IMG/VR virus record: IMGVR_UViG_3300027741_000135
Coordinates: 1-39,516 of that record
Origin: a virus
Length of the DNA stretch: 39,516 nt
Strand: one strand, 5' to 3'
Both the position numbers and the translations under genes were made by a program. Shown one piece after another: positions 26,010 to 33,724 of this stretch (position 1 is the first letter of the stretch; each line of letters opens with the position of its first letter). Below the pieces are notes generated by a model. It searched no databases and was not told where the DNA came from. It worked only from the letters and a program-made list of their open reading frames with translations.

Positions 26010-26841
26010 ACGGAATCCCTATGATCGACACGGCATAACCAGACGTTGAAGATAGGTTGTGCTTGATAGACAGGCGTGTTCCGGCTGGGGCGAAACGGCC
26101 ATTTAGGACGCTTACGGTGTTTGATAGCGAGACATTGTTCTGGCTTGTGTTGCTTGCAATGCCAACGGAGCCAACGTCGACTTCGCTGCCAGCGGACCCG
26201 TAGGCAAGCGTCAGCGTGCCATTGAGACCGCCGTTCGTCGTGCTATTGCATGACGGAATGATTACGAATTGTTCGTAATCCTTCGCCGTCGCTGAAGTGA
26301 TTTCCGTATATGTCCCAGACGCTCCACTGAGAGCAACGCCCTTCAGCGTCGAAGTGTTGACTCCGATTGCATCAATCGAAGAAGGAAATCGCGAGTAATC
26401 AGACGTTGCGCTCGCGGCAAAATTTATGTATTGGCTATAGCTTGTTCGCAAACCCTGCACTCTCGCTGCAACACGAGAGCCAGCCGGAATGGCAATCGGG
26501 AATGACAGTGCAGAGGCGTATCCGCCTAAGGCAACATTCGACATGATTGCAGTCTCTGATCCAGACGCCCCAATGCCGATATCCAACAACATTGATCCGT
26601 CATTGCTGGCCCAGTTGGTCGTCAGGTTTGATATGTAAAGGTGCGTTATGTTTGCCGCAGTGCTCGAAAACACTTGCGCCCAAGCACCCTTTGACGAAGA
26701 CGATGACGCCGTTGCGACGTTCACAAACGACGCAAGGCCGACAAACGTATTCCCGGCGTTTGCATACCAGAGTTGCCGCCGCTGAGACCGTAGCGTCCTC
26801 TGCTGCGCCGTGTTGCTCAACGAGGCATAACGGATGCTCAT
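26002..26841 (-). CDS. Virion or tail fibre-type protein, 279 residues
   Basis: The sequence is rich in Ser, Thr, Asn and Ala with few charges, with strands typical of beta-structured virion proteins (GKG AWAQVFSSTA, NITHLYISNLTT, LNGTLTLAYGSAG). The N-terminus (RYASLSNTAQQRTLRSQRRQ) is basic. No enzymatic motif. It overlaps its upstream neighbour as ATGA and sits among other tail genes, so a tail or receptor-binding role is inferred. Confidence 0.7.
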   Translation of the reverse strand: MSIRYASLSNTAQQRTLRSQRRQLWYANAGNTFVGLASFVNVATASSSSSKGAWAQVFSSTAANITHLYISNLTTNWASNDGSMLLDIGIGASGSETAIMSNVALGGYASALSFPIAIPAGSRVAARVQGLRTSYSQYINFAASATSDYSRFPSSIDAIGVNTSTLKGVALSGASGTYTEITSATAKDYEQFVIIPSCNSTTNGGLNGTLTLAYGSAGSEVDVGSVGIASNTSQNNVSLSNTVSVLNGRFAPAGTRLSIKHNLSSTSGYAVSIIGIPYA

Positions 26842-27167
26842 GTAATCTCGCTCCCGAACAGCGAGAACGCCACATTGGCGGTGCCTGCTCGAACGGTCAC
26901 CACGTCCGTCGCGGCGAGCGATACGCCAAGCGTGAGGTGGGCAGAATCATTACCAGCGATTGGAACGTCGAAGGCGACGTAGTGCTGATTTGCAAGCGTG
27001 GCCCCAGCGGGCCGCACCGCCACTCGAAACGTCGTCGCCGTGGCCGACAGATTTGCAATCGACAGCGTCGAGGCAATTGCCTGCGTTGACGAAGGCACCG
27101 TGTAGAGCGTGGTATCGGTGTTGGCGGACGGGTTGGACTGTCCGAGAACCTTGTAAGCGTTTGCCAT
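26838..27167 (-). CDS. Small virion protein, MANAYKVLGQS type
   Basis: This 109-residue protein has the opening MANAYKVLGQSNPSANTDTT and the later TVPSSTQAIASTLSIANLSA and YVAFDVPIAGNDS, ending FSLFGSEIT. I recognise this layout from small phage structural proteins near tail fibres; their exact position in the virion is not certain. Beta-rich, no Cys. It starts right after the stop of the Mtd_N-like gene. Confidence 0.8.
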   Translation of the reverse strand: MANAYKVLGQSNPSANTDTTLYTVPSSTQAIASTLSIANLSATATTFRVAVRPAGATLANQHYVAFDVPIAGNDSAHLTLGVSLAATDVVTVRAGTANVAFSLFGSEIT

Positions 27168-27359
27168 TTACATGCCTGCCAAAAGGAATGGGTGAAAGGA
27201 TTCGCCTGACACATAGGCCAGCGACGACCACGCCGTTGTACCGTCGCCAATTTTCATTTTCCCCGTGTCGGTCTCGTAGACGATCTGCCCTGCCGCGATC
27301 ACGGGATTCGTCGCCGTCAGGGCTGCGGCGGTGCCTCGCTGCTGCTGAATGACTGCCAT
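27168..27359 (-). CDS. Tail-fibre attachment domain (Mtd_N-like), 63 residues
   Basis: It contains the familiar phage repeat: RGTAAALTATNPVIAAGQIV, then YETDTGKMKIGDGTTAWSSL. This is the N-terminal attachment motif of many tail fibres, here standing alone. ATG at 27359 overlaps the sulfotransferase stop (ATGA). It may be a short fibre component or a truncated fibre base. No reverse transcriptase or diversity-generating repeat was seen. Confidence 0.85.
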   Translation of the reverse strand: MAVIQQQRGTAAALTATNPVIAAGQIVYETDTGKMKIGDGTTAWSSLAYVSGESFHPFLLAGM

Positions 27360-27835
27360 CAAAGTGACTCCCAGAGTGTGATGTCGGCAGAGAACAGTTC
27401 GCGGACGCGCGCCTCTTGCTCTGGCGTGAGCGTGGGCTTGGTGGCTGGATCGGTGGCGTCCTCATGCAGCAGCGGCGTTGGCAGTCCGAGCCATTCGGCT
27501 GCGGCATCTAGCTCGTCCTCAAAGCGGAAGTATTTGGCGAAAATGCCTTTTGGCAGCGAGCCGTAAACCGGCTCTGCCAGATGCTCCTCAAGCGTTCGCT
27601 CGGGGCGATGAGCGCACATGCTGCGGAATCGTTCGATGGGATTGCGAACGACGATGGCAACAGGGCAATCGGGCCAGTCAATGATGACAGGCAGCGATTG
27701 AGCCGGGTGACCTTCGGGGGGGGGTGCGTCTGGATACCACGCCGTCAGCGCGGCGCGAGCGAGGGAGTGCGAAGCGCTGCGTGGCGTTAGCAGCACGCAG
27801 TTGCCGGTGACGGGAGAGACAAGAAATTCGCTCAT
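27359..27835 (-). CDS. Sulfotransferase-like protein with poly-C tract
   Basis: The 158-residue protein shows the two PAPS-binding elements of sulfotransferases: NCVLLTPRSASHSLARAA (5'-phosphosulfate loop) and VAIVVRNPIERFRSM (3'-phosphate motif, Arg and Ser). A later KYFRFEDELDAAAEWLGLPT also fits the family. It is short, so it may be a minimal domain. A run of nine C (27724-27716) near residue 31 encodes PPP. The gene sits among fibre genes, overlapping both neighbours, so it may modify a fibre or the host surface. Confidence 0.75.
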   Translation of the reverse strand: MSEFLVSPVTGNCVLLTPRSASHSLARAALTAWYPDAPPPEGHPAQSLPVIIDWPDCPVAIVVRNPIERFRSMCAHRPERTLEEHLAEPVYGSLPKGIFAKYFRFEDELDAAAEWLGLPTPLLHEDATDPATKPTLTPEQEARVRELFSADITLWESL

Positions 27836-30333
27836 GTGAAATACAGCACTACGGCCCCTCCGGTTCCAAGCGATGTGGCAAGGGTTGCGGCAGTTGTCCC
27901 GCCACGGCCTCCGCACAGGCCGGGTGTTACATTCGCAAACTTTCCTTGATACCCGCCGCTGCCAAAGGCTGCGGTACTGGCGCATGTCTCGCTCGTTGTT
28001 GCGCCAGCCAGTTGCAGGGCCGCAATCAATCCCGATACATCCGTCATTGGCCGTCGTCCGCAGGACGCTACAGATGCGCCATTGCCGCCGACAGCACCAC
28101 CGCGAGCGCCTGTAACTCCGTTGTATGTCAAGTTATTGTCAGGCGAACCGCCCGTTGCGCCACCGTCGCCGCCGCTGTAACCTCCGGCACTGGTTGCATT
28201 CCCTTGCGATCCGCCGGCGCCTGTAATGGTCGCGCCTCCATATGTCACCGTGGAATCGTAGCCGCTGCGAACTGTTGTCGGAACTTGGCCCGCAACGTAT
28301 GACACAGCCTGCCCTCCGCTCACGCTCCAAGTTTTGTACGCACATCCGCCCGCTTGGCCGCCATAAGCGTACAGGGTCGATCCGCCGCCGCCGCCAACCG
28401 CCCACGCCTTCATCGTGCTTGCACCGTTCGGCACCGTGTAACTGGTGCCGCTGGTGAGCAGAACGGCCACCGGGGTAAACGACGGGTTTACCGTGAGCGT
28501 CACAACCGACGAAAAAATCTGCGACAGGTTTGCCGTCAGTTTGCATCGATACCGATATCCGCTGCTGCCGGTCTGAAGATTGGTGAGAGATAGCGACGAT
28601 GACGTTGCGCCGCTGATGTCGCTGTATGTAGACCCTGAGTCGGTCGATAATTGCCACTGATACGAAATCGTTGCACTGGGGAGCGTTGCGGTCGCCGTCA
28701 CCGAGAACGTAGCCGATTGGCCGACTATCACGCTGGTTGACGATGGCTGCGCCGAGATCGTGATTAGCGGAAACGTCCCCAACTCATAAGGGTCTGGTGG
28801 GCTGGCCGAAACGGAAGACCATTGGCCGTCGCCGCGGAGGTAGGTAGTTGAGGAGGCCGGGCCGCTGCCGAGCCGCGCCGTCGCCACGGTGCCGCTGGTG
28901 ATGTCGCTCGCCGCGTGCGTGTGCGACGATGCCGCCGCGCCGATGTCGCTCGCCGTGAGAGCATCCGAGCCGCCGGTAGCGTGGCTTGTTTTGTGCGCCG
29001 ATGGGGCGAACGTGGAAGGCGTGCCAGTGAGCGACGAATAGGCCACGCTCGACTGCGTTGCAAGCGAGCCGAGGCCGCTCACCGCGCTTGCGGATATGGC
29101 GATGGCCGTAGACCCTGCCGCAGTCAATCGGCCATCTGCTCCAACGGTGAACGTGCCAACGGACGATGCCGAGCCGTAGGAGCCAGTCGTGACGGTAGTC
29201 GCCGGAATCCGAGCAGCCGGGAGCGTTCCGGCGGACAGATCGGAGGCCGATCCGCTGGTGGCAACGCTGGCAAGACCCGTGATGGTTGATGCTGCTTGCG
29301 TACCTGTGTGATTTGCTCTGGCCGTAGCGTCCACATTCGTGACGTTGCCCAGGCCGACATCGCTTTTCGTGAGCGTTACCGTGCCGGTGCGACCAGCCAC
29401 CGACTGCACTGGAGCAGCCGCACTTGCCCTCGCGTTCGTGTAATAAAGATTTGTCGACCCCTCGGTGACGGAATCCGTTGAGCCGGGAGACGCAGAAATC
29501 TCGATGTATGCGGAGCCGCTCCACCGATAAGTTTTGTTCGTGTCGAGCGTGACGTAAATTTTGCCCGTCTCTCCGCTGGCTGGCAGGGAGGCGAGGTTGG
29601 CGGATTCAATAACGTCATCAACGTATGACGGCAGTTGCGATGACGGCACAAGTCCGCTGACGAGCGTTGCGTAGGTGCCGCTTGCCTGCTTGCCATCAAG
29701 GGCGGTCTGCAGCCCCGTCACCTGCGACACCGCGACCGTGACAGGATCGCTGCCGCTCACCCCGTGCGTGGAAGCGTGGCTCGTCGGCGTGCGAGCGTTC
29801 GTCAATGCGGTTGTCACCGTGCTTGACAACCTCGCGTCTGGAAGCGTGCCGGTCACAAGCGCCGAGGCGTCCGTCGTGGCCGTCGCATTGCTGCCCGCTG
29901 GGCCTTGTGGGCCGGTAGCGCCCGTGGCACCTGTGGCTCCCGCAGGGATTGAAAAGTTTAAGACTGCGGCGCTCGACGTTCCGACGTTGGTGACGCTTGC
30001 GGACGAGCCTGCGGCTCCCGTGCTAACGCTGCCAACAGAGACTGTGGCCGCTGCGCCAGCCGCGCCCGTAGCGCCGGTGGCTCCAGCCTGCCCCTGCGCA
30101 CCCGTGGCCCCCGCGGGGATCGTGAAATTGAGTACGGCCGCCGATGACGAGCCGGCGTTGACCACGCTGGCCGACGTGCCTGGAGCGCCGGTGATCACTG
30201 ATCCGACGGCCACCGTGGCCGCCGACCCCGCCGTACCCTGCGGCCCAAAGCCGGCACTGACGGAGGCCGTGATCTTGTCGTCCTTGACGGTCGCAGAAAT
30301 CTGCGAGTTGGTGACGTTTGCTGAGATTGCCAT
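27832..30333 (-). CDS. Large tail fibre with collagen-like and Ig-like parts
   Basis: Of 833 residues, about 20-160 hold two tandem units each ending in Gly-X-Y repeats (GATGAQGQAGATGATGAAG; GATGATGATGPQGPAG), as in trimeric phage fibres. The centre has repeated ASDITSGTVATARL and LSAGTLPAARI blocks. An Ig-like domain follows (PLITISAQPSSTSVIVGQSA to VTLTVNPS), and the C-terminus is a Gly-rich region (GGGGGSTLYAYGGQAGGC), like the C-terminal part of glycine-rich phage adhesins. It would bind the host surface. ATG at 30333 overlaps the previous stop. Confidence 0.92.
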   Translation of the reverse strand: MAISANVTNSQISATVKDDKITASVSAGFGPQGTAGSAATVAVGSVITGAPGTSASVVNAGSSSAAVLNFTIPAGATGAQGQAGATGATGAAGAAATVSVGSVSTGAAGSSASVTNVGTSSAAVLNFSIPAGATGATGATGPQGPAGSNATATTDASALVTGTLPDARLSSTVTTALTNARTPTSHASTHGVSGSDPVTVAVSQVTGLQTALDGKQASGTYATLVSGLVPSSQLPSYVDDVIESANLASLPASGETGKIYVTLDTNKTYRWSGSAYIEISASPGSTDSVTEGSTNLYYTNARASAAAPVQSVAGRTGTVTLTKSDVGLGNVTNVDATARANHTGTQAASTITGLASVATSGSASDLSAGTLPAARIPATTVTTGSYGSASSVGTFTVGADGRLTAAGSTAIAISASAVSGLGSLATQSSVAYSSLTGTPSTFAPSAHKTSHATGGSDALTASDIGAAASSHTHAASDITSGTVATARLGSGPASSTTYLRGDGQWSSVSASPPDPYELGTFPLITISAQPSSTSVIVGQSATFSVTATATLPSATISYQWQLSTDSGSTYSDISGATSSSLSLTNLQTGSSGYRYRCKLTANLSQIFSSVVTLTVNPSFTPVAVLLTSGTSYTVPNGASTMKAWAVGGGGGSTLYAYGGQAGGCAYKTWSVSGGQAVSYVAGQVPTTVRSGYDSTVTYGGATITGAGGSQGNATSAGGYSGGDGGATGGSPDNNLTYNGVTGARGGAVGGNGASVASCGRRPMTDVSGLIAALQLAGATTSETCASTAAFGSGGYQGKFANVTPGLCGGRGGTTAATLATSLGTGGAVVLYFT

Positions 30334-30650
30334 CACGTCACCTCGGCGAAGTCTTCGTACACCGTTCGCACGGCATCGCCGGGGGCTGTCCATTGCAGGA
30401 CGAATCCATACGTTCCGGCAGCAAGGGCGGCCGTCTGGTCTTTCGTCAGAGAGATGCTCACAATCCCGTTCGCGGCGTCGGCGAGGCTCGTCGTGATCGC
30501 TTGCACGGCGTTCCCGGTCACCAGGCTCACGAGGCTCGAGGTGACGGTGTACCCGGAGAGCGACACGTCAAAGTCGATCTGCGTCGAAACGCGGTCGCCC
30601 GAGCGAAACGCGAGTCCCAGGCGTCCAGGGCGCTGGTCGTAAGTGGGCAT
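30333..30650 (-). CDS. Small virion protein, 105 residues
   Basis: Beta-rich sequence (DRVSTQIDFDVSLSGYTVTS, GIVSISLTKDQTAALAAG, YGFVLQWTAPGDAVRT). This looks like a baseplate-upper-protein or fibre-base type domain of the kind found before large fibres, but the match is by impression only. It is coupled to the large fibre by ATGA. Confidence 0.7.
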   Translation of the reverse strand: MPTYDQRPGRLGLAFRSGDRVSTQIDFDVSLSGYTVTSSLVSLVTGNAVQAITTSLADAANGIVSISLTKDQTAALAAGTYGFVLQWTAPGDAVRTVYEDFAEVT

Positions 30651-30659
30651 CGCCGGCTC

Positions 30660-30977
30660 CTAGTTCCTCGTTTCGGCGTGCTCTTTGACTCTGACTGGCA
30701 GTGCTTCCTCGAGCCGACGCTGGCCGGCGGCAATTTCTTGCAACGTCTCAGCCTGCCGATCCTGCGTTTTGCCGATCTCGTGCAGCGTCTCGGACGTTGA
30801 CTCCAAAAACTCGACGTGGCTCTTCACCACCGGCTCTAGGACCGAGTGATGGATCGCCATTGCCACTTCGCGGCCGAAATACAACAGCACGGCCAAGATG
30901 ACGCACGGCACGCCCAGCTTGTCTGCGGCGCGCAGAAGCGTGTCAACCAAGCCTTGTTTGAGGTCATCGGCCGTCAT
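30660..30977 (-). CDS. Membrane protein with coiled-coil, holin-like topology
   Basis: ATG at 30977 gives 105 residues. A membrane helix at about residues 19-35 (LGVPCVILAVLLYFG) is followed by a long coiled coil (LESTSETLHEIGKTQDRQAE, LQEIAAGQRRLEEAL). One-helix proteins with a coiled coil appear in phage lysis and membrane-docking roles; a holin or a membrane adaptor are possible. The ribosome binding site is weak. Confidence 0.65.
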   Translation of the reverse strand: MTADDLKQGLVDTLLRAADKLGVPCVILAVLLYFGREVAMAIHHSVLEPVVKSHVEFLESTSETLHEIGKTQDRQAETLQEIAAGQRRLEEALPVRVKEHAETRN

Positions 30978-30999
30978 CAAGCAGCACCATCCGTGGTAC

Positions 31000-31554
31000 T
31001 TACATTCTAACCGCGCCACATTCGCCGATGGCGGCATCTACGGCGCCCTCAAGGTCTTTGATCGTCCCGTGGTTGGTGACGTGGACGTCCACGTCTTCGT
31101 CGGGAATGCCGGCCTCGCTGGTGTGCCGCATGGCGACCCCAGCGACACACCCCGAGTGCCGCACCACCTTCCAGATCACGCCGCCTGCGGCCCGCAAGGC
31201 GGCGACCTCGTTGGGAAAGCGGACGTCGGTGACGGCGACCCCGAAATCGAATGACTTCAGCTTGTCCAGCCGGCGAAGCAGAAGATCGACCCAGATGTTT
31301 TCGCCGATCGTGTTCCGCCCCCACTCTGTCCCGAGGGTCTGAAGCAGGTACCTGGGCGACTTGCCGATGTGCTCGAGGATTTTCTCTTTCGTGCCGCGGT
31401 CTTGAAGCTGATCTGCCGTCAAACCCGTGATCAACGAAACGGCGGCGTAGATGGGGTCGGCGAACGCCAGCGACACGAAGTTGTGCCGGCGCCGCAGGAG
31501 GTCGGCTACGGTGCTCTTTCCGGCCCCGGCGGGGCCGCACAAGCCAATCAGCAT
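31000..31554 (-). CDS. Deoxynucleoside monophosphate kinase (T4 gp1 type)
   Basis: The 184-residue protein opens with the P-loop LIGLCGPAGAGKSTVADLL and has SPRYLLQTLGTEWGRNTIG and VAVTDVRFPNEVAALRAAGG, the pattern of phage dNMP kinases. It would phosphorylate dNMPs to dNDPs for DNA synthesis, and may accept modified nucleotides. ATG at 31554. It lies within the tail block, an unusual place for a metabolic enzyme. Overlaps the small upstream gene by 7 bases. Confidence 0.9.
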   Translation of the reverse strand: MLIGLCGPAGAGKSTVADLLRRRHNFVSLAFADPIYAAVSLITGLTADQLQDRGTKEKILEHIGKSPRYLLQTLGTEWGRNTIGENIWVDLLLRRLDKLKSFDFGVAVTDVRFPNEVAALRAAGGVIWKVVRHSGCVAGVAMRHTSEAGIPDEDVDVHVTNHGTIKDLEGAVDAAIGECGAVRM

Positions 31555-31742
31555 GGTCGATCGCTCCTAGTGAACCGCGAGTCGCGCTCCTCCATCACCG
31601 CCAGCCGGTACTCGAGCCGCTCGATCTGCTCAAGCGCCCGGCCGAGGGCCGCAGCGAGCGTCCCGTTCGCCGCCGTCCATGAGTTCGGCGGGCCGTATTT
31701 GTTCACCAGCGTCCAGGCGGCTTGTATTTCGTTTTGTGTCAT
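31548..31742 (-). CDS. Hypothetical helical protein, 64 residues
   Basis: ATG at 31742 overlaps the phosphoesterase stop (ATGA). The protein is a helix-turn-helix-like set (EIQAAWTLVNKYGPPNSWTA, ALGRALEQIERLEYRLAVME) without clear motif. Function unknown. Confidence 0.65.
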   Translation of the reverse strand: MTQNEIQAAWTLVNKYGPPNSWTAANGTLAAALGRALEQIERLEYRLAVMEERDSRFTRSDRPC

Positions 31743-32785
31743 TTGAGGAAGATCGGCAGCACCTTGGTGACCCGCCCATGCTCGTGGTCGATGATGATCA
31801 GGCTCTGCGACGGCGGCTGGTACTCAGCCTTGATTCGGTCGGCGAAGGCGTTGTGGCCGATCAGGCACCCGTTGGCGACAAAGCGGTACGGAAGCCACGC
31901 AAACGTGTGCCAGTGGCCCAGGATGTCCAAATCAGCGCGTTGAGCCTGGTTCCAGTTCGCGATGGCCTTGTTCATCGGGATCGTCAGGCCGCCGATTCCG
32001 CCGGCAAACCGAATCGCGTGACCGTGGTGGGCGCGAACCAGAAACCCGTCGATGTTGATGAGATTCAGGTAGCCTTTGCCAACCTGCCATTCGACGGTCT
32101 TGCGCGTTTCGGCGGCGGCCATCGTCAAATAAAGATGCTGCTCAAAATTGTGCTCGTGCTCAGTCGCCATCCGCGGGCGGCCGGTGCGGCTGTGGTTTCC
32201 GCACGCCGTCGCGACGAGGACTGGGGCGATCTCCTGCATCGCGTCGATGACGCCGGCCAGCCGCTCGCCGGCCCAGCGAATCGCCGCCAGCGGGGCCAGC
32301 GAGGTGATCTCGATCAAGTCCTCGTGAATGTGGCCCGTCACGAAGTCCCCGAGGGCCGCCACGACGATGCGGCGGATGCCCGTCAGGCTCTTCTCATGCT
32401 CAATCAGCATCGACGCCTTCTGGACGAGCTGCTTGATTCGGCGGTCGGCGATCTCGAGCGAGAACGAGTTCAGCCCCCGGCAGGTGTCGGCGTCCACAGT
32501 CTCCTCGACGTGCCAGTCGGAGAGTACGAGCACCGCGGTCGCTTCGGGTCGCCGGCCCGTCGGTCGCCGGCGGCTGAACTTCTTGGCTGAGAGGTTTGAG
32601 AGTGCCGTCAGGTTCTTGACGGCCTGCTGCTCGGCGTCCAACTGCTTCAGTGCGTGATCGTACTTCCGCCGCACCGAAGTCAGTTCGTCTCTCAGCTTCG
32701 CCGCCTCGGCGTCCCGACTGATCTCTACTTGTCGTTCGACTGCAACCAGCGATGGATTGTCGATACGCTTTTTGGCGCGGGCCAT
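31739..32785 (-). CDS. Metallophosphoesterase, calcineurin-like
   Basis: The 348-residue protein shows the five metal motifs: LVLSDWHVEE (DxH), ALGDFVTGHIHED (GD), ATACGNHSRTG (GNH), RAHHGHAIRF and ILGHWHTFAW (GHxH). The N-terminal 70 residues are a charged coiled coil (LRDELTSVRRKYDHALKQLD) with a basic start. Phage relatives are phosphodiesterases or nucleases. ATG at 32785 has AAGGAGGAGTC upstream. An AGGCTACC octamer (32075-32068) lies in this gene, with no promoter. It overlaps the upstream gene by 61 bases. Confidence 0.9.
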   Translation of the reverse strand: MARAKKRIDNPSLVAVERQVEISRDAEAAKLRDELTSVRRKYDHALKQLDAEQQAVKNLTALSNLSAKKFSRRRPTGRRPEATAVLVLSDWHVEETVDADTCRGLNSFSLEIADRRIKQLVQKASMLIEHEKSLTGIRRIVVAALGDFVTGHIHEDLIEITSLAPLAAIRWAGERLAGVIDAMQEIAPVLVATACGNHSRTGRPRMATEHEHNFEQHLYLTMAAAETRKTVEWQVGKGYLNLINIDGFLVRAHHGHAIRFAGGIGGLTIPMNKAIANWNQAQRADLDILGHWHTFAWLPYRFVANGCLIGHNAFADRIKAEYQPPSQSLIIIDHEHGRVTKVLPIFLK

Positions 32786-32994
32786 GACTCCTCCTTGCAC
32801 CGTGCTACGACACCCTTGAACACCGCCGACATAGGGACTCCTTGCAGCCGGCCACCAAGCCACTCACGCTTGATCTCCGCCATCTCTTCGCGGCAGGCGG
32901 GCGGCAGGCGATCAAACCATGACTTTGTCGCCGATGACTTCAGCGCGTCCTCGTGGGCCTTGATGACGGCGGCAATCGCGGATTTCTTGGGCAT
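32725..32994 (-). CDS. Small basic protein, possible terminase small-subunit-like
   Basis: ATG at 32994 begins an 89-residue protein with helix-rich sequence (KSAIAAVIKAHEDALKSSAT, CREEMAEIKREWLGGRLQGV, KSVSTIHRWLQSND). The end has an HTH-like set of helices. Such layout is seen in small DNA-binding phage proteins, but a terminase subunit is a guess. It overlaps the phosphoesterase start by 61 bases. Confidence 0.6.
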   Translation of the reverse strand: MPKKSAIAAVIKAHEDALKSSATKSWFDRLPPACREEMAEIKREWLGGRLQGVPMSAVFKGVVARCKEESWPAPKSVSTIHRWLQSNDK

Positions 32995-32996
32995 CG

Positions 32997-33284
32997 TCAC
33001 TCTGTCTCCCGGTAGCCCAGCGCCCACAGGACACGGGCGATGTCCCTGGCACTGTCGGTGATGTGCTCCTCGCTGACCGTCGGGTAGCAGACGTGGAGAA
33101 GTTCGTGGATGATTGTCTCCATGCGTGGCTTGTTATTCAGCCGCTCGTCCACCAAGATTTTCCGCTTCATGTGGGGGTTCTTGGCGTCGGGCAGATACGC
33201 CCAGCCGGCCGCTTGGCCCTTGAGCCGGCAGAACCGCAGGAGCCAGCGCGCCCCGGCCACGGTGAAGTGATGGTCTTCTGGCAT
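32997..33284 (-). CDS. HExxH metallopeptidase-like protein, 95 residues
   Basis: The zinc motif METIIHELLHVCYPT (HELLH) is followed by SEEHITDSARDIARVLWALG, where a third ligand Glu or His could lie. It resembles short SprT/ImmA-like peptidases. No ribosome binding site is seen before ATG 33284. The promoter predicted at 33291-33319 would start RNA at about this ATG, so translation may be leaderless. Role unknown: host protein cleavage or repressor degradation are options. Confidence 0.75.
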   Translation of the reverse strand: MPEDHHFTVAGARWLLRFCRLKGQAAGWAYLPDAKNPHMKRKILVDERLNNKPRMETIIHELLHVCYPTVSEEHITDSARDIARVLWALGYRETE

Positions 33285-33290
33285 GAGACA

Positions 33291-33319
33291 TATTGTGGGT
33301 GGGTAGCCTATTTGGTCAA
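33291..33319 (-). promoter_or_regulatory. Promoter with AGGCTACC in the spacer
   Basis: Reading leftward: TTGACC (33319-33314), 17 bases, ACAATA (33296-33291), or CAATAT with 18-base spacing offset by one. The spacer carries AGGCTACC (33309-33302). It would drive the metallopeptidase, phosphoesterase and fibre genes. The transcript start would fall at about 33284. Confidence 0.7.
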
Positions 33320-33724
33320 TGCTGAATTCTTGCGGGCGTTGTGAATTGCCCGCTTTATCAAGATTCGCGCCGCAATGTCAACGAACGGCAGGCCACGCTC
33401 TGCGGCCGACTCACGCAGGTAGCCCACGCACTCCTCGATGTTTGCCTCTACCCAGTCGCAGCCCTTGGCGTCCATGTAACGGGCGCGCTGGTTGCACTTG
33501 CAATCGGCACTGGCGACCAGGTGGAAAGGCCAGCCGGCAAGTAGTTTTTTCAATTCCGTGCCGGGGCCGGGGGCCGTCTTGGCGTGTCGCGGGTACGCCG
33601 GGTGCGTCTCGTCTACCGTGACTTGATCGCCATCCTCGCTGACGATGCACGGCTGCACATCCTCCAACGTGTAGCCTCGCTGAAGGCACCGGACAACAAG
33701 ATATTGCTTGTGGCAAGTAATCAC
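33308..33724 (-). CDS. Cys-containing phage protein, 138 residues
   Basis: GTG at 33724 overlaps the preceding stop (GTGA). The middle has SADCKCNQRARYMDAKGCDW and the end VEANIEECVGYLRESAAERG and FVDIAARILIKRAIHNARK. I recall similar DCKCNxRAxxM proteins in planctomycete-associated phages, with no known function. The Cys pairs may hold zinc. The stop is 11 bases from the -35 box of the next promoter. Confidence 0.7.
   Translation of the reverse strand: MITCHKQYLVVRCLQRGYTLEDVQPCIVSEDGDQVTVDETHPAYPRHAKTAPGPGTELKKLLAGWPFHLVASADCKCNQRARYMDAKGCDWVEANIEECVGYLRESAAERGLPFVDIAARILIKRAIHNARKNSALTK

Noticed and set aside
27168-27359. Diversity-generating retroelement target
   Set aside because: The Mtd_N-like domain raises the idea, but there is no reverse transcriptase and no template/variable repeat pair in the window.
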